Below are positions 9,251 to 17,319 of a stretch of 64,000 nt of DNA, in pieces. Origin of the DNA: Geodermatophilaceae bacterium NBWT11 (GTDB lineage Bacteria > Actinomycetota > Actinomycetes > Mycobacteriales > Geodermatophilaceae); contig CP043652.1 in assembly GCA_014218215.1 (NCBI GenBank), forward strand, positions 3,224,001 through 3,288,000, written 5' to 3'. Within the stretch, counting starts at the first letter, position 1. Each line of letters opens with the position of its first letter. The notes beneath the pieces are model-generated. The model did not search any database and was not told where the DNA came from. It was given only the letters and a program-made list of their open reading frames with translations. Position numbers and translations under genes: made by a program.

Positions 9251-10170
9251 GGGGCATCGCGTACGACGCCTTCGGCGGTGTCGAGGTGCTGCAGCTCCGC
9301 GAGGACCTGCCCACCCCGCCGGTCGGACCCGACGTCGTGCTGGTCCGGGTGCACGCGGCAGGGGTCAACCCGGTCGACGTCGGCATCCGCTCCGGCGGGC
9401 TGGCCGAGCTGTTCCCGCACCACTTCCCGATCGTGCCGGGCTGGGACGTCTCCGGCGTCGTCGAGCAGGTCGGGCCGGCGGTCACGTCGTTCACCGTCGG
9501 CGACGAGGTGTTCGGCTACGTGCGTCGGGACGACGTCGGCCTGGGCACCTGCGCCGAGCTGGTCGCCGCCCCGCAGCGGTGCCTGGCGCACAAGCCGCCG
9601 TCGCTGTCCTTCGCCGAGGCCGGGGCACTGCCGCTGGCCGGGCTGACCGCCTACCAGGCGCTCACCGAGACCCTCGACGTGGGCGAGGGCGACCGGGTGC
9701 TGGTGCACCGGGCCTCGGGCGGGGTCGGCTTCAACGCCGTCCAGATCGCCGTCGCGCTGGGGGCGCACGTCATCGGCACGGCGTCGGCGAAGAACCACGG
9801 GTTCCTCCGCGAGGCCGGCTGTGCCGAGGTCTACGACTACGCCGATGGCCCGCTGAGCGAGCAGCTGTCCGAGCCGGTGGACGCCGTCCTGGACCTGGTC
9901 GGCGGACCCACCCTGGCCGACGCGCCCGACCAGGTGCGCGACCCGGCCCGGATCGCCTCGGTCGTCGACCCGGCGGTGAACGACCTGGGCGGTCGGTACG
10001 TGTTCGTCCGGCCCGAGGCCCACGACCTCGAGGAACTGGCCCGGCTGGTCGAGGACGGCCAGCTGCGGGTGCCGATCGCCAAGGCGTTCCCGCTGGAGCG
10101 CACCGCCGAGGCGCACGAGCTGGTCGCCGCCGGACACGTGCGCGGCAAGGTCGTCGTCACGCTGCGATGA
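9247..10170 (+). CDS. NADP-dependent quinone oxidoreductase-like protein (zinc-less MDR)
   Basis: This is a medium-chain dehydrogenase/reductase of the quinone oxidoreductase branch, 307 residues. The N-terminal GroES-like domain shows the pattern [16 protein letters not shown] nucleotide-binding domain follows with [13 protein letters not shown], a variant of the usual AxGGVG. No zinc-binding cysteine cluster is visible, in line with NADPH-quinone reductases. The substrate cannot be deduced. The GTG start overlaps the smpB stop by 4 bp and the gene ends in an overlap with the amidohydrolase, so the two enzymes are probably cotranscribed with smpB. Confidence 0.88.
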   Translation: MRGIAYDAFGGVEVLQLREDLPTPPVGPDVVLVRVHAAGVNPVDVGIRSGGLAELFPHHFPIVPGWDVSGVVEQVGPAVTSFTVGDEVFGYVRRDDVGLGTCAELVAAPQRCLAHKPPSLSFAEAGALPLAGLTAYQALTETLDVGEGDRVLVHRASGGVGFNAVQIAVALGAHVIGTASAKNHGFLREAGCAEVYDYADGPLSEQLSEPVDAVLDLVGGPTLADAPDQVRDPARIASVVDPAVNDLGGRYVFVRPEAHDLEELARLVEDGQLRVPIAKAFPLERTAEAHELVAAGHVRGKVVVTLR

Positions 10171-11060
10171 CCGTCCCGCCCCCGGTCGACGACGCCGACG
10201 TCCCCCGGTTCTGGGGCGAGCTGGGGCTGCCCGGGCTGGTCGACGTGCACGTGCACTTCATGCCCGAGCGGGTGCAGGCGGCGGTGTGGGCGTACTTCGC
10301 CGACGCCGAGAGCCACTACGGCGCGCCCTGGCCGATCAGCTACGAGGGGCCCGTCGAGCAGCGGCTGGACCGGCTGGCCGCGCTCGGCGTCCGGGCGTTC
10401 TCCGCACTGAACTACCCGCACAAGCCGGGCATGGCCGCCGGGCTCAACGACTGGTCGGCCGCGTTCGCCGCCGCCCACCCGCAGGTGCTCCAGTCGGCCA
10501 CGTTCTTCCCCGAGCCCGAGGCCGCGCACTACGTGCCCGAGGCGATCGAGGCCGGGGCTCGGGTGTTCAAGGTGCACGTGCAGGTCGGCTCGTTCGACCC
10601 GCGGCACGAGCTGCTCGACCCGGTCTGGACCCGGCTGGAGGAGTCCGGCACCCCGGTGGTCATCCACTGCGGGTCCGGCCCGCTGGCCGGGGAGCACACC
10701 GGGCCCGCGCCGATGGCGGGTCTGCTGGAGCGGCACCCGGACCTGCAGCTGGTGATCGCCCACCTCGGCATGCCCGAGTACGCCGAGTTCCTGACGCTGG
10801 CCGAGCGGTACGCCGGCGTGCGGCTGGACACCACGATGTTCGCCACCGACTTCACCGAGCGGCTGATGCCCTTCGACCGGGCGCTGCTGCCCCGCCTGGC
10901 GGCCCTGGGCCACAAGGTGCTGCTCGGCAGCGACTTCCCGACGATCCCCTACCCGTACGCCCACCAGCTCGCCGCGCTGCACGGGCTCGGGCTCGGCGAG
11001 GACTGGCTGCGGCGGGTGCTGTGGCAGAACGGGGCCGACCTGTTCGGCCTGCCCCGCTAG
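10167..11060 (+). CDS. amidohydrolase family (amidohydrolase_2) metal-dependent hydrolase
   Basis: This is a TIM-barrel hydrolase or decarboxylase of the amidohydrolase_2 group, 297 residues. Candidate metal and active-site residues are the HxH pair in VDVHVHFMPE, Lys/His in VFKVHVQVG, His in VVIHCGSGP, His in VIAHLGMPE and Asp in LLGSDFP. These match the family order HxH, H, H, D. The ATG overlaps the stop of the upstream oxidoreductase by 4 bp. The physiological substrate is unknown; members range from aromatic decarboxylases to lactonases. Confidence 0.88.
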   Translation: MTVPPPVDDADVPRFWGELGLPGLVDVHVHFMPERVQAAVWAYFADAESHYGAPWPISYEGPVEQRLDRLAALGVRAFSALNYPHKPGMAAGLNDWSAAFAAAHPQVLQSATFFPEPEAAHYVPEAIEAGARVFKVHVQVGSFDPRHELLDPVWTRLEESGTPVVIHCGSGPLAGEHTGPAPMAGLLERHPDLQLVIAHLGMPEYAEFLTLAERYAGVRLDTTMFATDFTERLMPFDRALLPRLAALGHKVLLGSDFPTIPYPYAHQLAALHGLGLGEDWLRRVLWQNGADLFGLPR

Positions 11061-11071
11061 CCTCGGCACCC

Positions 11072-12049
11072 GTGATCTTCCCCGCCGGCCTCACCGACCG
11101 ACCGCTCACCGCTGCGGACCTGCCCGCGGTCGCCGCGCTGTACGCCGCGGCCGAGGCGGTCGACGACACCGGTGAGCACCACGACGCCGACGACCTCGCC
11201 GAGTACTGGTTCGCGCCGTTCATCGACGTCGCCGCCGACACCCGGGTGGTGCTCGACGGCGACGAGCTGGTCGCCGTCGGTGTCGCGGTCGCGCCGCCCA
11301 CCTTCCGGGACGCCTACGGCGTGCACCTGGACGGCCGGGTGCACCCGGCGCGCCGCGGCGAGGGGATCGGCCGGGCCCTGCTGGGCTGGCAGCTCGAGCG
11401 GGGGACGGCGATCCACGCCGAACGGCACCCCGAGGCACCGGCCCGGCTGACCGTGCTGGCCCAGGCCTCGATCACCGGCCAGGAGGGCCTGCTCCGGCAC
11501 GCGGGCCTCGAACCGGTGCGCTGGTTCCAGCAGATGTCCCGGCCACTGGCCGACGTGCCCCCCGCGCGCACCGTCGAGGGCGTGGACCTCGTCGCCTTCG
11601 ACTGGTCCCGCGACGAGCAGGCCAGGCACGCGCACAACGCCGCGTTCACCGAGCACTACGGCTCCAGCGAGCGGGACCGGACCTCGTGGGAGTCGATGTT
11701 CACCGGGCAGCGGTCGTTCCGGCCCGACCTGTCGGTGCTCGCCCTGGACCACGACGAGGTCGTCGGCTACGTGCTGGCCTACGTCCACGAGGCGGACACC
11801 GCGGCGACCGGGGTCACCGACGCCTACTACGGGCAGATCGGCGTCGTCCCCACTGCCCGGGGCCGCGGCCTGGCCAAGCCGGTGATCATCGCCGCGCTCC
11901 GGGCCGCCGCAGCGGCCGGTTGCGACACCGCGAGCCTGGAGGTGGACAGCGACAACGTCACCCAGGCGCTGGGGCTGTACGAGTCGATCGGCTTCACCAC
12001 CCGGCGCACCCAGGTCTCCTGGTCGACGCACCTCGCCCCGCGCACCTGA
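11072..12049 (+). CDS. double-domain GNAT N-acetyltransferase
   Basis: This 325-residue protein has two GNAT folds in tandem. The N-terminal copy covers about residues 5-160, with an acetyl-CoA loop at RRGEGIGRALLGW. The C-terminal copy covers about 170-325, with GQIGVVPTARGRGLAKPVI and the late ALGLYESIGF strand. The layout is like mycothiol synthase and related two-domain acetyltransferases. No close assignment is possible, since mycothiol synthases carry other conserved residues. The GTG start follows the amidohydrolase stop by 11 bases. Confidence 0.82.
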   Translation: MIFPAGLTDRPLTAADLPAVAALYAAAEAVDDTGEHHDADDLAEYWFAPFIDVAADTRVVLDGDELVAVGVAVAPPTFRDAYGVHLDGRVHPARRGEGIGRALLGWQLERGTAIHAERHPEAPARLTVLAQASITGQEGLLRHAGLEPVRWFQQMSRPLADVPPARTVEGVDLVAFDWSRDEQARHAHNAAFTEHYGSSERDRTSWESMFTGQRSFRPDLSVLALDHDEVVGYVLAYVHEADTAATGVTDAYYGQIGVVPTARGRGLAKPVIIAALRAAAAAGCDTASLEVDSDNVTQALGLYESIGFTTRRTQVSWSTHLAPRT

Positions 12050-12077
12050 TCGGACCGCTCGCCAGTAGGGTCCGGCC

Positions 12078-12971
12078 ATGGTCAGTGTCGATCAGCTCAC
12101 ACCCGCCGCCCCGCCGGACGTCGACCGTCGGCTCGCCAGCCGGGCGCACCGGACGGTCGAGCCGCTGCACTCCCACACCTACTTCGCCCCCGAGCTCGAC
12201 GAGCACCTGACGGCAGCCGGGCTCCGACCGGGCCGGATGACCTACTTCGCCGGCCGGGCCGCCCCGATGGGCGCCGTCGGCCCGGGCGTGGTGACGGCGA
12301 CGTTCTACAACTTCCACCCCGGCCTCGTCGCCCGGCACGTGCCGCGCTGCTGGACGCTGGCCACCCCCGAGGCGGTCGCCGCGGCCCGGTTCGACTCCGC
12401 CCGGGCGTCGCTGACGAGGCTGCTGGGCGACACCGCCACCGATGACGTCGTCGAGCTCGGTGACCTGCTGGCCGAGGCGTGCACGGTGCTGGCCCCCGAG
12501 GCCCGCCCGCTCTACGCCGGGCACGCCGACCTCGCGTGGCCGACCGACCCGGTCACCCGGCTCTGGCACGCCGTCACCCTGGTGCGCGAGCACCGCGGCG
12601 ACGGGCACCTCATGGCGCTGCAGCAGCACGGTCTCTCCGGGCTCGAGGCGCTCATCACGCACACCGCGACCGGACGGGGGTTCACCGTGCAGGCAGCCCA
12701 GAAGACCCGAGGGTGGTCCGAGCAGGAGTGGGCGGAGGGCTGGCAACGGCTCGCCGACCGCGGGCTGGTCGACGACGCCGGGCTCACCGACGAGGGCGAG
12801 GCCCAGCGCCGGGCCGTGGAGGACCTCACCGACGACCTGTCGCTGGCGCCCTTCACGCACCTGGGCACCGAGCGCACCGAGCGGGTGGTGGACCTGGCCC
12901 GTCCGATGGCCCGCACCCTGGCCGCCCACGGCGCCTACCCCGCCGGCGTCCTCGCGGGGGCCCGGTCGTGA
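12078..12971 (+). CDS. SCO6745/SalK-like family protein of unknown function
   Basis: This 297-residue soluble protein resembles the actinobacterial SCO6745 (SalK) family, with the start pattern LASRAHRTVEPLHSHTYFAPE and a long helical body. Residues about 195-270 (EALITHTATGRGFTVQAAQ, EEWAEGWQRLADRGLVD, TDEGEAQRRAVEDLTD) look like a winged-helix module, so a DNA-binding or sensor role is possible. The biochemical function is not established to my knowledge. It overlaps the downstream CMD gene by 4 bp. Confidence 0.7.
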   Translation: MVSVDQLTPAAPPDVDRRLASRAHRTVEPLHSHTYFAPELDEHLTAAGLRPGRMTYFAGRAAPMGAVGPGVVTATFYNFHPGLVARHVPRCWTLATPEAVAAARFDSARASLTRLLGDTATDDVVELGDLLAEACTVLAPEARPLYAGHADLAWPTDPVTRLWHAVTLVREHRGDGHLMALQQHGLSGLEALITHTATGRGFTVQAAQKTRGWSEQEWAEGWQRLADRGLVDDAGLTDEGEAQRRAVEDLTDDLSLAPFTHLGTERTERVVDLARPMARTLAAHGAYPAGVLAGARS

Positions 12972-13531
12972 GCGCCCACGAGCACGAGGCCACCGGCCCG
13001 GCCCGGCTGCCCTTCCCCGAGGTCGGTGCGGACGACGCGGCGATCGCCGAGCGGATGGCCGCCCGCCGTGGTGGCGAGCTGTCCGCGCTGGACAAGCTGC
13101 TGCTGCACAGCCCGCCGGTCGCCGACGGCTGGAACGAGCTGCTCGGCGCGCTGCGGCACCGCTCCTCGCTGGGCGCGGACCTGCGCGAGCTGGCCATCCT
13201 GCGGGTCGCGGTGCTCAACAACGCCGCCTTCGAGTGGGTCGCGCACAAGGCCGCCGCGCGCCGGGCCGGCATCACCGAGGAGCAGATCGACGCCCTCTAC
13301 GAGCAGGACCCCTCCGCGCACTTCGACGCCCGGCAGAACCTGGTCCTGGAGCTGACCGATGCCTCGACCTGGGGCATCGAGGTCCCCGAGCTGCTCTTCG
13401 AGCAGGTCCGGGCCACCTTCAGCGAGCGGGAGATCGTCGAGCTGATGGTGACCATCGGCGGCTACGCGATGGTCAGCCGGTTCCTCGTCGCCCTGCAGGT
13501 GCCCCCGCCGGAGGGCGAGGTCGCCGGCTGA
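12968..13531 (+). CDS. carboxymuconolactone decarboxylase (CMD) family protein
   Basis: This is a 187-residue helical protein of the CMD/AhpD superfamily. The core LRELAILRVAVLNNAAFEWVAHKAAARRAGI holds the EWxxH signature. The AhpD-type CxxC is absent, so a peroxidase role is unlikely and a CMD-like or unknown activity is preferred. The GTG at 12968 was chosen for its overlap with the preceding stop. The last 59 bases overlap the convergent membrane-protein gene on the other strand. Confidence 0.85.
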   Translation: MSAHEHEATGPARLPFPEVGADDAAIAERMAARRGGELSALDKLLLHSPPVADGWNELLGALRHRSSLGADLRELAILRVAVLNNAAFEWVAHKAAARRAGITEEQIDALYEQDPSAHFDARQNLVLELTDASTWGIEVPELLFEQVRATFSEREIVELMVTIGGYAMVSRFLVALQVPPPEGEVAG

Positions 13532-14183
13532 CCGGCGGGTGCGGGGTGCGCCCGGGCAGCCGGACGGCGACCAGCGGCAGGAACAGCTGGACCAGCGGCC
13601 CGATGGCCACCGCGTAGAGCACCGTGCCGATGCCGACCGTGCCGCCCAGCAGCACGCCGACGCCCAGCACGGTGAGCTCGATCAGCGTGCGGACCAGGCG
13701 GACGCTGCGCCCGGTGCGGGCGACCAGGCCGGTCATCAGCCCGTCCCGCGGACCGGCGCCGAACGAGCTGGCCAGGTAGGTCGCGCCGGCCAGCCCGTTC
13801 GCGACCACCCCGCCCAGCAGCAGCGCGATCCGGACCGGCAGGGAGTCCACCGGCGGCAGCAGCCAGAGCCCGGCGTCGACCGCGACCCCGATGACCACCA
13901 CGTTGCTGACCGTGCCGAGCCCCGGCCACTGGCGCAGCGGGATCCACAGCAGCAGCACCAGGGCGCCGACCACGATGGTCACCGTGCCGAACGACCAGCC
14001 CAGCTGCTCGCCGAGACCCTGGTGCAGCACGTCCCACGGGTCCAGGCCCAGGCCGGCCTCGATCACCATCGCCATCGAGAAGCCGTAGAGGGCGAGGCCG
14101 AGGTAGAGCTGGGTGAGCCGGCGGGGGAGCCGGCCGGCGCGCAGCTGCTCGCGGGGGGTCAGCGAGGGGAGAGCGGTGGGCAC
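13473..14183 (-). CDS. YczE/YitT-like multi-pass membrane protein
   Basis: This is an integral membrane protein of about 236 residues with five or six hydrophobic helices. Motifs are LYLGLALYGFSMAMVIEAGLGLDPWDVLHQG and SFGAGPRDGLMTGL, the usual repeat pattern of the YczE family (GLG-PWDV and G-GPRDGLM). The function is unknown; some relatives sit near antibiotic synthesis or sulfur genes. The GTG at 14183 was chosen because the longer open frame up to 14258 adds only low-complexity residues. Its Pro/Arg-rich 3' end overlaps the convergent CMD gene by 59 bp, which is unusual for such a compact locus. Confidence 0.8.
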   Translation of the reverse strand: MPTALPSLTPREQLRAGRLPRRLTQLYLGLALYGFSMAMVIEAGLGLDPWDVLHQGLGEQLGWSFGTVTIVVGALVLLLWIPLRQWPGLGTVSNVVVIGVAVDAGLWLLPPVDSLPVRIALLLGGVVANGLAGATYLASSFGAGPRDGLMTGLVARTGRSVRLVRTLIELTVLGVGVLLGGTVGIGTVLYAVAIGPLVQLFLPLVAVRLPGRTPHPPVSRRPRPPAGAPAGRRGTG

Positions 14184-14384
14184 CGGCCCAGCCTGACGCA
14201 GTCCACCGTCGTCCCGGGCAGTCCACTGCGGCCGGTGGACCGCAGGCCACCGACCCACCCCGGGGGTGTGGTGTTCACCTCCCCGACCGGGACCGGTCGT
14301 GCGGCGGGTCGCCCCGGCGTGTCACGATGGTCGGCGGTCCACCCGGGCCCGACGACGATGCTCCAGGACAGGGAGGTGGCCGCG

Positions 14385-14435
14385 ATGCGCAGCAGCGAGC
14401 CCCCCAGTCACAGTCCCGAGGTCCCCGCCGCCTGA
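14385..14435 (+). CDS. possible 16-residue Pro-rich leader peptide upstream of corA
   Basis: A short open frame with a GGGAGGT ribosome site 8 bases before its ATG would encode MRSSEPPSHSPEVPAA. Four of sixteen residues are proline. It ends 55 bases before the corA GTG. A GACGGGG / CCCTCGTC pairing is possible in the gap. Proline-rich leaders (mgtL, corL) regulate Mg2+ transporters in enterobacteria, so a similar arrangement is conceivable, but there is no direct evidence here. The rest of the 307-base gap between the YczE-like gene and corA shows no other gene. Confidence 0.3.
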   Translation: MRSSEPPSHSPEVPAA

Positions 14436-14490
14436 TGCGCGACGGGGCCTCTGCCGACGTCCCTCGTCCGCACCACCCCGGGAGTCCGCC

Positions 14491-15642
14491 GTGACCGACC
14501 GTCGCCGCACCCAGCTCACCGCGCCCCTGACCGCGCTGAGCACCCTCACCCGCCGTCCCCGCCCGGGCGGTGCCGCGCCCGCGCCGGCACCCCGTCTCGA
14601 GCTGCCCGGACGGGCGTCCAAGCTGATCGACAACGCCGTCTACGAGAACGGCCGGCGGATCGCCACCCCGGAGTCCCCGGCCGAGAGCCGGGAGTGGCTC
14701 ACCGACGGGTTCGCCGAGGACCGGTTGGCCTGGCTGGGCCTCTACCGCCCCGAGCCGCACGAGCTGGGGGATCTCGCCGAGCAGTACGACCTGCCCGAGC
14801 TGGCCGTCGAGGACGCGATCCACGCCCACCAGCGGCCGAAGTTCGAGCGCTACGGGGACACGCTGTTCGTCGTCCTCAAGGCCGCCCGGTACCTCGACGC
14901 CCGTGAGGAGGTCGAGTTCGGCGAGCTGCACCTGTTCCTCGGCCGGGACTTCGCGATCACCGTCCGGCACTCGGAGTCCCCGGACCTCGCCCGGGTGCGC
15001 CGCCGGTTGGAGAGCGACCCGGAGCTGCTGGGCAAGGGCAGCGAGGCGGTCCTCTACGCGATCCTCGACGCCGTGGTCGACGGGTACGCCCCGGTCGTCG
15101 AGGGCCTGGACAAGGACATCGACGAGATCGAGCTCGAGGTGTTCGGTGGGGACCCGCGGGTGTCCCGGCGCATCTACGAGCTCTCCCAGGAGGTTCTCGA
15201 CGTCTCCCGGGCGACCGCGCCGCTGGCCGGGATCTGCGCCGCCATCGCCGCCGGCTTCGAGAAGTACGGCGTCGACGAGGACCTGCGGGCCTACCTGCGC
15301 GACGTCGCCGACCACGTCGCCGGGATCAACGAGCGGGTGGAGGGCTTCCGGCTCCAGCTGCGCGACATCCTCACCGTGAACGCGACCCTGGTCGCGCAGC
15401 GGCAGAACGAGGAGATGAAGACGCTCTCGGAGACCTCGATCGCCCAGGGCGAGGAGGTCAAGAAGATCTCGGCCTGGGCGGCCATCCTCTTCGCCCCGTC
15501 GCTGGTCGGAGGCGTGTACGGGATGAACTTCGAGCACATGCCCGAGCTGGGCTGGGTGTTCGGCTACCCGTTCGCGTTGGCCCTCATGTTCGGGGTCAGC
15601 TTCACCCTCTACGTGATCTTCAAGCGCCGCGACTGGATCTAA
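14491..15642 (+). CDS. corA: CorA-type Mg2+/Co2+ channel
   Basis: This is a pentameric CorA family divalent-cation channel, 383 residues. A long cytoplasmic funnel (residues about 30-320) is followed by two C-terminal membrane helices. The diagnostic GMN motif (YGMNFEHMPE, about residue 342) lies in the loop after the first helix, and the basic end KRRDWI is typical. The GTG at 14491 begins TDRRRTQL; the first 45 residues are poorly conserved and probably disordered. It is transcribed toward ssrA and followed directly by a palindromic repeat that could end transcription. Confidence 0.93.
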   Translation: MTDRRRTQLTAPLTALSTLTRRPRPGGAAPAPAPRLELPGRASKLIDNAVYENGRRIATPESPAESREWLTDGFAEDRLAWLGLYRPEPHELGDLAEQYDLPELAVEDAIHAHQRPKFERYGDTLFVVLKAARYLDAREEVEFGELHLFLGRDFAITVRHSESPDLARVRRRLESDPELLGKGSEAVLYAILDAVVDGYAPVVEGLDKDIDEIELEVFGGDPRVSRRIYELSQEVLDVSRATAPLAGICAAIAAGFEKYGVDEDLRAYLRDVADHVAGINERVEGFRLQLRDILTVNATLVAQRQNEEMKTLSETSIAQGEEVKKISAWAAILFAPSLVGGVYGMNFEHMPELGWVFGYPFALALMFGVSFTLYVIFKRRDWI

Positions 15643-15643
15643 G

Positions 15644-15710
15644 GAAGGACCCCGTCGCCCCCCAGCACTCGCAAGCTCGCACCGGGCCCCTGCGACGGGG
15701 CCGACAGGGC
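15644..15710 (+). repeat. about 67-bp palindromic intergenic repeat, copy 1 (after corA)
   Basis: This element starts at the corA stop codon. Its arms CCCCGTCGC (15650-15658) and GCGACGGGG (15692-15700) pair perfectly over 9 bp, enclosing a 33-base loop. The outer blocks GAAGGACC and GGGCCCCTG-GACG-GGCCGA recur after yceI at 42565-42632. It may serve as a rho-independent-like terminator. No U-tract follows, as is usual in GC-rich actinobacteria. Confidence 0.7.
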
Positions 15711-15733
15711 TATGCTGGATCTACAACTGCACA

Positions 15734-16110
15734 GGGGGTGATTGGTCTCGACTTCGGTCGTGGCATCAGGGGAAGCGGGCCGAGGAAGGCAACGATGAGC
15801 TCGTTAACCACGCGTTGCAAAACACACAAGCGCCGACTCCAGTCAGCGCGACTTCGCACTCGCTGCCTAAGCAGCCAGTGTGAGTCTGTCAGCCCGGGTT
15901 CTGCCATCGGCCCGGATCCTGGCATCAGCTAGATGGCTCCACCGTGCGGATCGGCCGCGGATCTGCACGGGACACCACACAGCGGCTGGGCCTGTCGTCC
16001 TGACTTGTTCGTGTGATCAGGAAGGCCAAGCAGGGACAGAGCGGACTGCGCTCGGAGAAGCCCTGGTGATGCGTCGAAGGACGCGGGTTCGATTCCCGCC
16101 ACCTCCACCA
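15734..16110 (+). ncRNA. ssrA: transfer-messenger RNA (tmRNA)
   Basis: tmRNA rescues stalled ribosomes with SmpB by adding a degradation tag. The mature RNA is bounded by the tRNA-like ends: GGGGGTG (15734-15740) pairs with CACCTCC (16100-16106), followed by an encoded ACCA. The 5' part ATTGGTCTCGAC and the T-arm GGGTTCGATTCCC are the classic tmRNA signatures. The length is 377 bases. A TATGCT -10-like box lies at 15711-15716. The RNA is one-piece, not permuted. Confidence 0.96.
15817..15870 (+). other. tmRNA proteolysis-tag reading frame
   Basis: Reading back from the TAA at 15868, the tag frame encodes AKHTSADSSQRDFALAA, 17 residues, with GCA at 15817 as the likely resume codon. The terminal ALAA is the ClpXP/ClpAP degron, and QRDFALAA matches the actinobacterial tag style. 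The resume codon is inferred from the upstream in-frame TAA at 15805 and from the Ala preference, so the N-terminal residues of the tag are less certain. Confidence 0.85.
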
Positions 16111-16183
16111 TCAGCACCACCCAGCCACCACCCCTGGCAGGACAGCGCCCGCACGGTCACCGACCGTGCGGGCGCTGTCGCGT

Positions 16184-17218
16184 CTACAGCTCGGTGCGCA
16201 GGACGGCGGCCGCCTGCGCGAGGGCACGCATCTTGCCGGCCGCGGCGGCACGGGGCAGGTACTTCAGCCCGCAGTCGCTGGACAGCAGCAGCTCGTCCAC
16301 GTCCACGTGGTCCAGCGCCCGGCGCACCCGGTCGGCGATCACCTCGGGGGTCTCCACCTCCGGCGTGGACAGGTCGAGCACGCCGAGGGCGATGCCCTTG
16401 CCGCGCAGCGGGGCGAGGGTGGCCGGGTCCAGGTGCGACTGCGCGGTCTCCACGGAGATCGCGTCGGCCGGGACGTCGGCCAGCTCGGGCAGGAACGAGT
16501 AGCCCTCGGGGCGCTCGGCGACCATGGCGGCGTAGCCGAAGCACAGGTGCACGTGGGTGGTGCCGGCCGCGCCGGCCAGCGCCCGGTCGAGCACCTCGAC
16601 CCCGTAGCGCTTGGCGACCTCGGGCCGGGCCTGCAGCCAGGGCTCGTCGAGCTGCACGATGTCGGCGCCGGCGGCGAACAGGTCGGCGATCTCCTCCCGG
16701 ACGACGTCGGCGTAGGCCAGCGCCAGCAGCCGGTCGTCGCCGTAGAAGTCGTCCTGCGCCTGCTGGGCCATGGTGAACGGGCCCGGCACGGTGATCTTGA
16801 CGGCCCGGTCGGTGTGCTCGCGGAGGAACCGGACGTCCTCGACCTGCACGGGCGAGGGACGGCGCAGCTCGCCGGTCACCCGGGGCACGTGCACGTCCAG
16901 GCCCGACCGGTTGCGCACCGTGCCGGGGTGGTCCAGGTCCAGCCCTGCGAGCGCGGTGGCGAAGTGGTTGGAGTAGGACTCGCGGCGGATCTCGCCGTCC
17001 CCGATCACGTCCAGCCCGGCCGCCTCCTGGGCGCGGATGGTGACCAGGGTGGCGTCGTCCTGGGCCTCCAGCAGGTGGTCGGCGGGGATGCGCCACAGCT
17101 CGGCGGCCCGCACCCGGGGCGGGAACTGGTGACCCAGCCGGTCGCGGTCGATCAGCCAGTCCGGCTGGGGCAGGCTGCCGACGACGGTCGTGGGCAGCGG
17201 GGGCAGCGTCGGGGGCAT
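16184..17218 (-). CDS. MetE C-terminal-like (cobalamin-independent methionine synthase family) protein
   Basis: This 344-residue protein has a single UROD/MetE-like barrel, equal to the C-terminal half of MetE and lacking the N-terminal half. Zinc-ligand candidates are His and Cys in THVHLCFGY and Cys in SSDCGLKYLPR. TTVVGSLPQP at the N-terminus and VQLDEPWLQ are typical of the family. Short MetE-like enzymes transfer methyl groups to thiols from donors other than methyltetrahydrofolate-glutamates, but the substrate here is unknown. The ATG at 17218 was chosen over an upstream extension of low-complexity residues. It is divergent from a MetX-like gene across about 100 bases, so a shared promoter is likely. 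Confidence 0.85.
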   Translation of the reverse strand: MPPTLPPLPTTVVGSLPQPDWLIDRDRLGHQFPPRVRAAELWRIPADHLLEAQDDATLVTIRAQEAAGLDVIGDGEIRRESYSNHFATALAGLDLDHPGTVRNRSGLDVHVPRVTGELRRPSPVQVEDVRFLREHTDRAVKITVPGPFTMAQQAQDDFYGDDRLLALAYADVVREEIADLFAAGADIVQLDEPWLQARPEVAKRYGVEVLDRALAGAAGTTHVHLCFGYAAMVAERPEGYSFLPELADVPADAISVETAQSHLDPATLAPLRGKGIALGVLDLSTPEVETPEVIADRVRRALDHVDVDELLLSSDCGLKYLPRAAAAGKMRALAQAAAVLRTEL

Positions 17219-17319
17219 GGGGCGATCCTGCCGCAGACCGCGCGACCGGGGGTGGTCAGCGGGGGGTGGAGACGGGAGGGTGAGCCCCGTCACCCCGACT
17301 GCTCGACGAGGAGCTGCTC

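Noticed and set aside
13473-13531. Frameshift or pseudogene at the CMD/YczE overlap
   Set aside because: Both proteins have intact cores. The overlap involves only the low-complexity tail of the membrane protein, so it is taken as a real or slightly extended convergent end.
16090-16183. Integration site at the 3' end of ssrA
   Set aside because: tmRNA ends are frequent insertion sites, but no integrase or repeat of the ssrA end is seen nearby; a metabolic gene follows directly.
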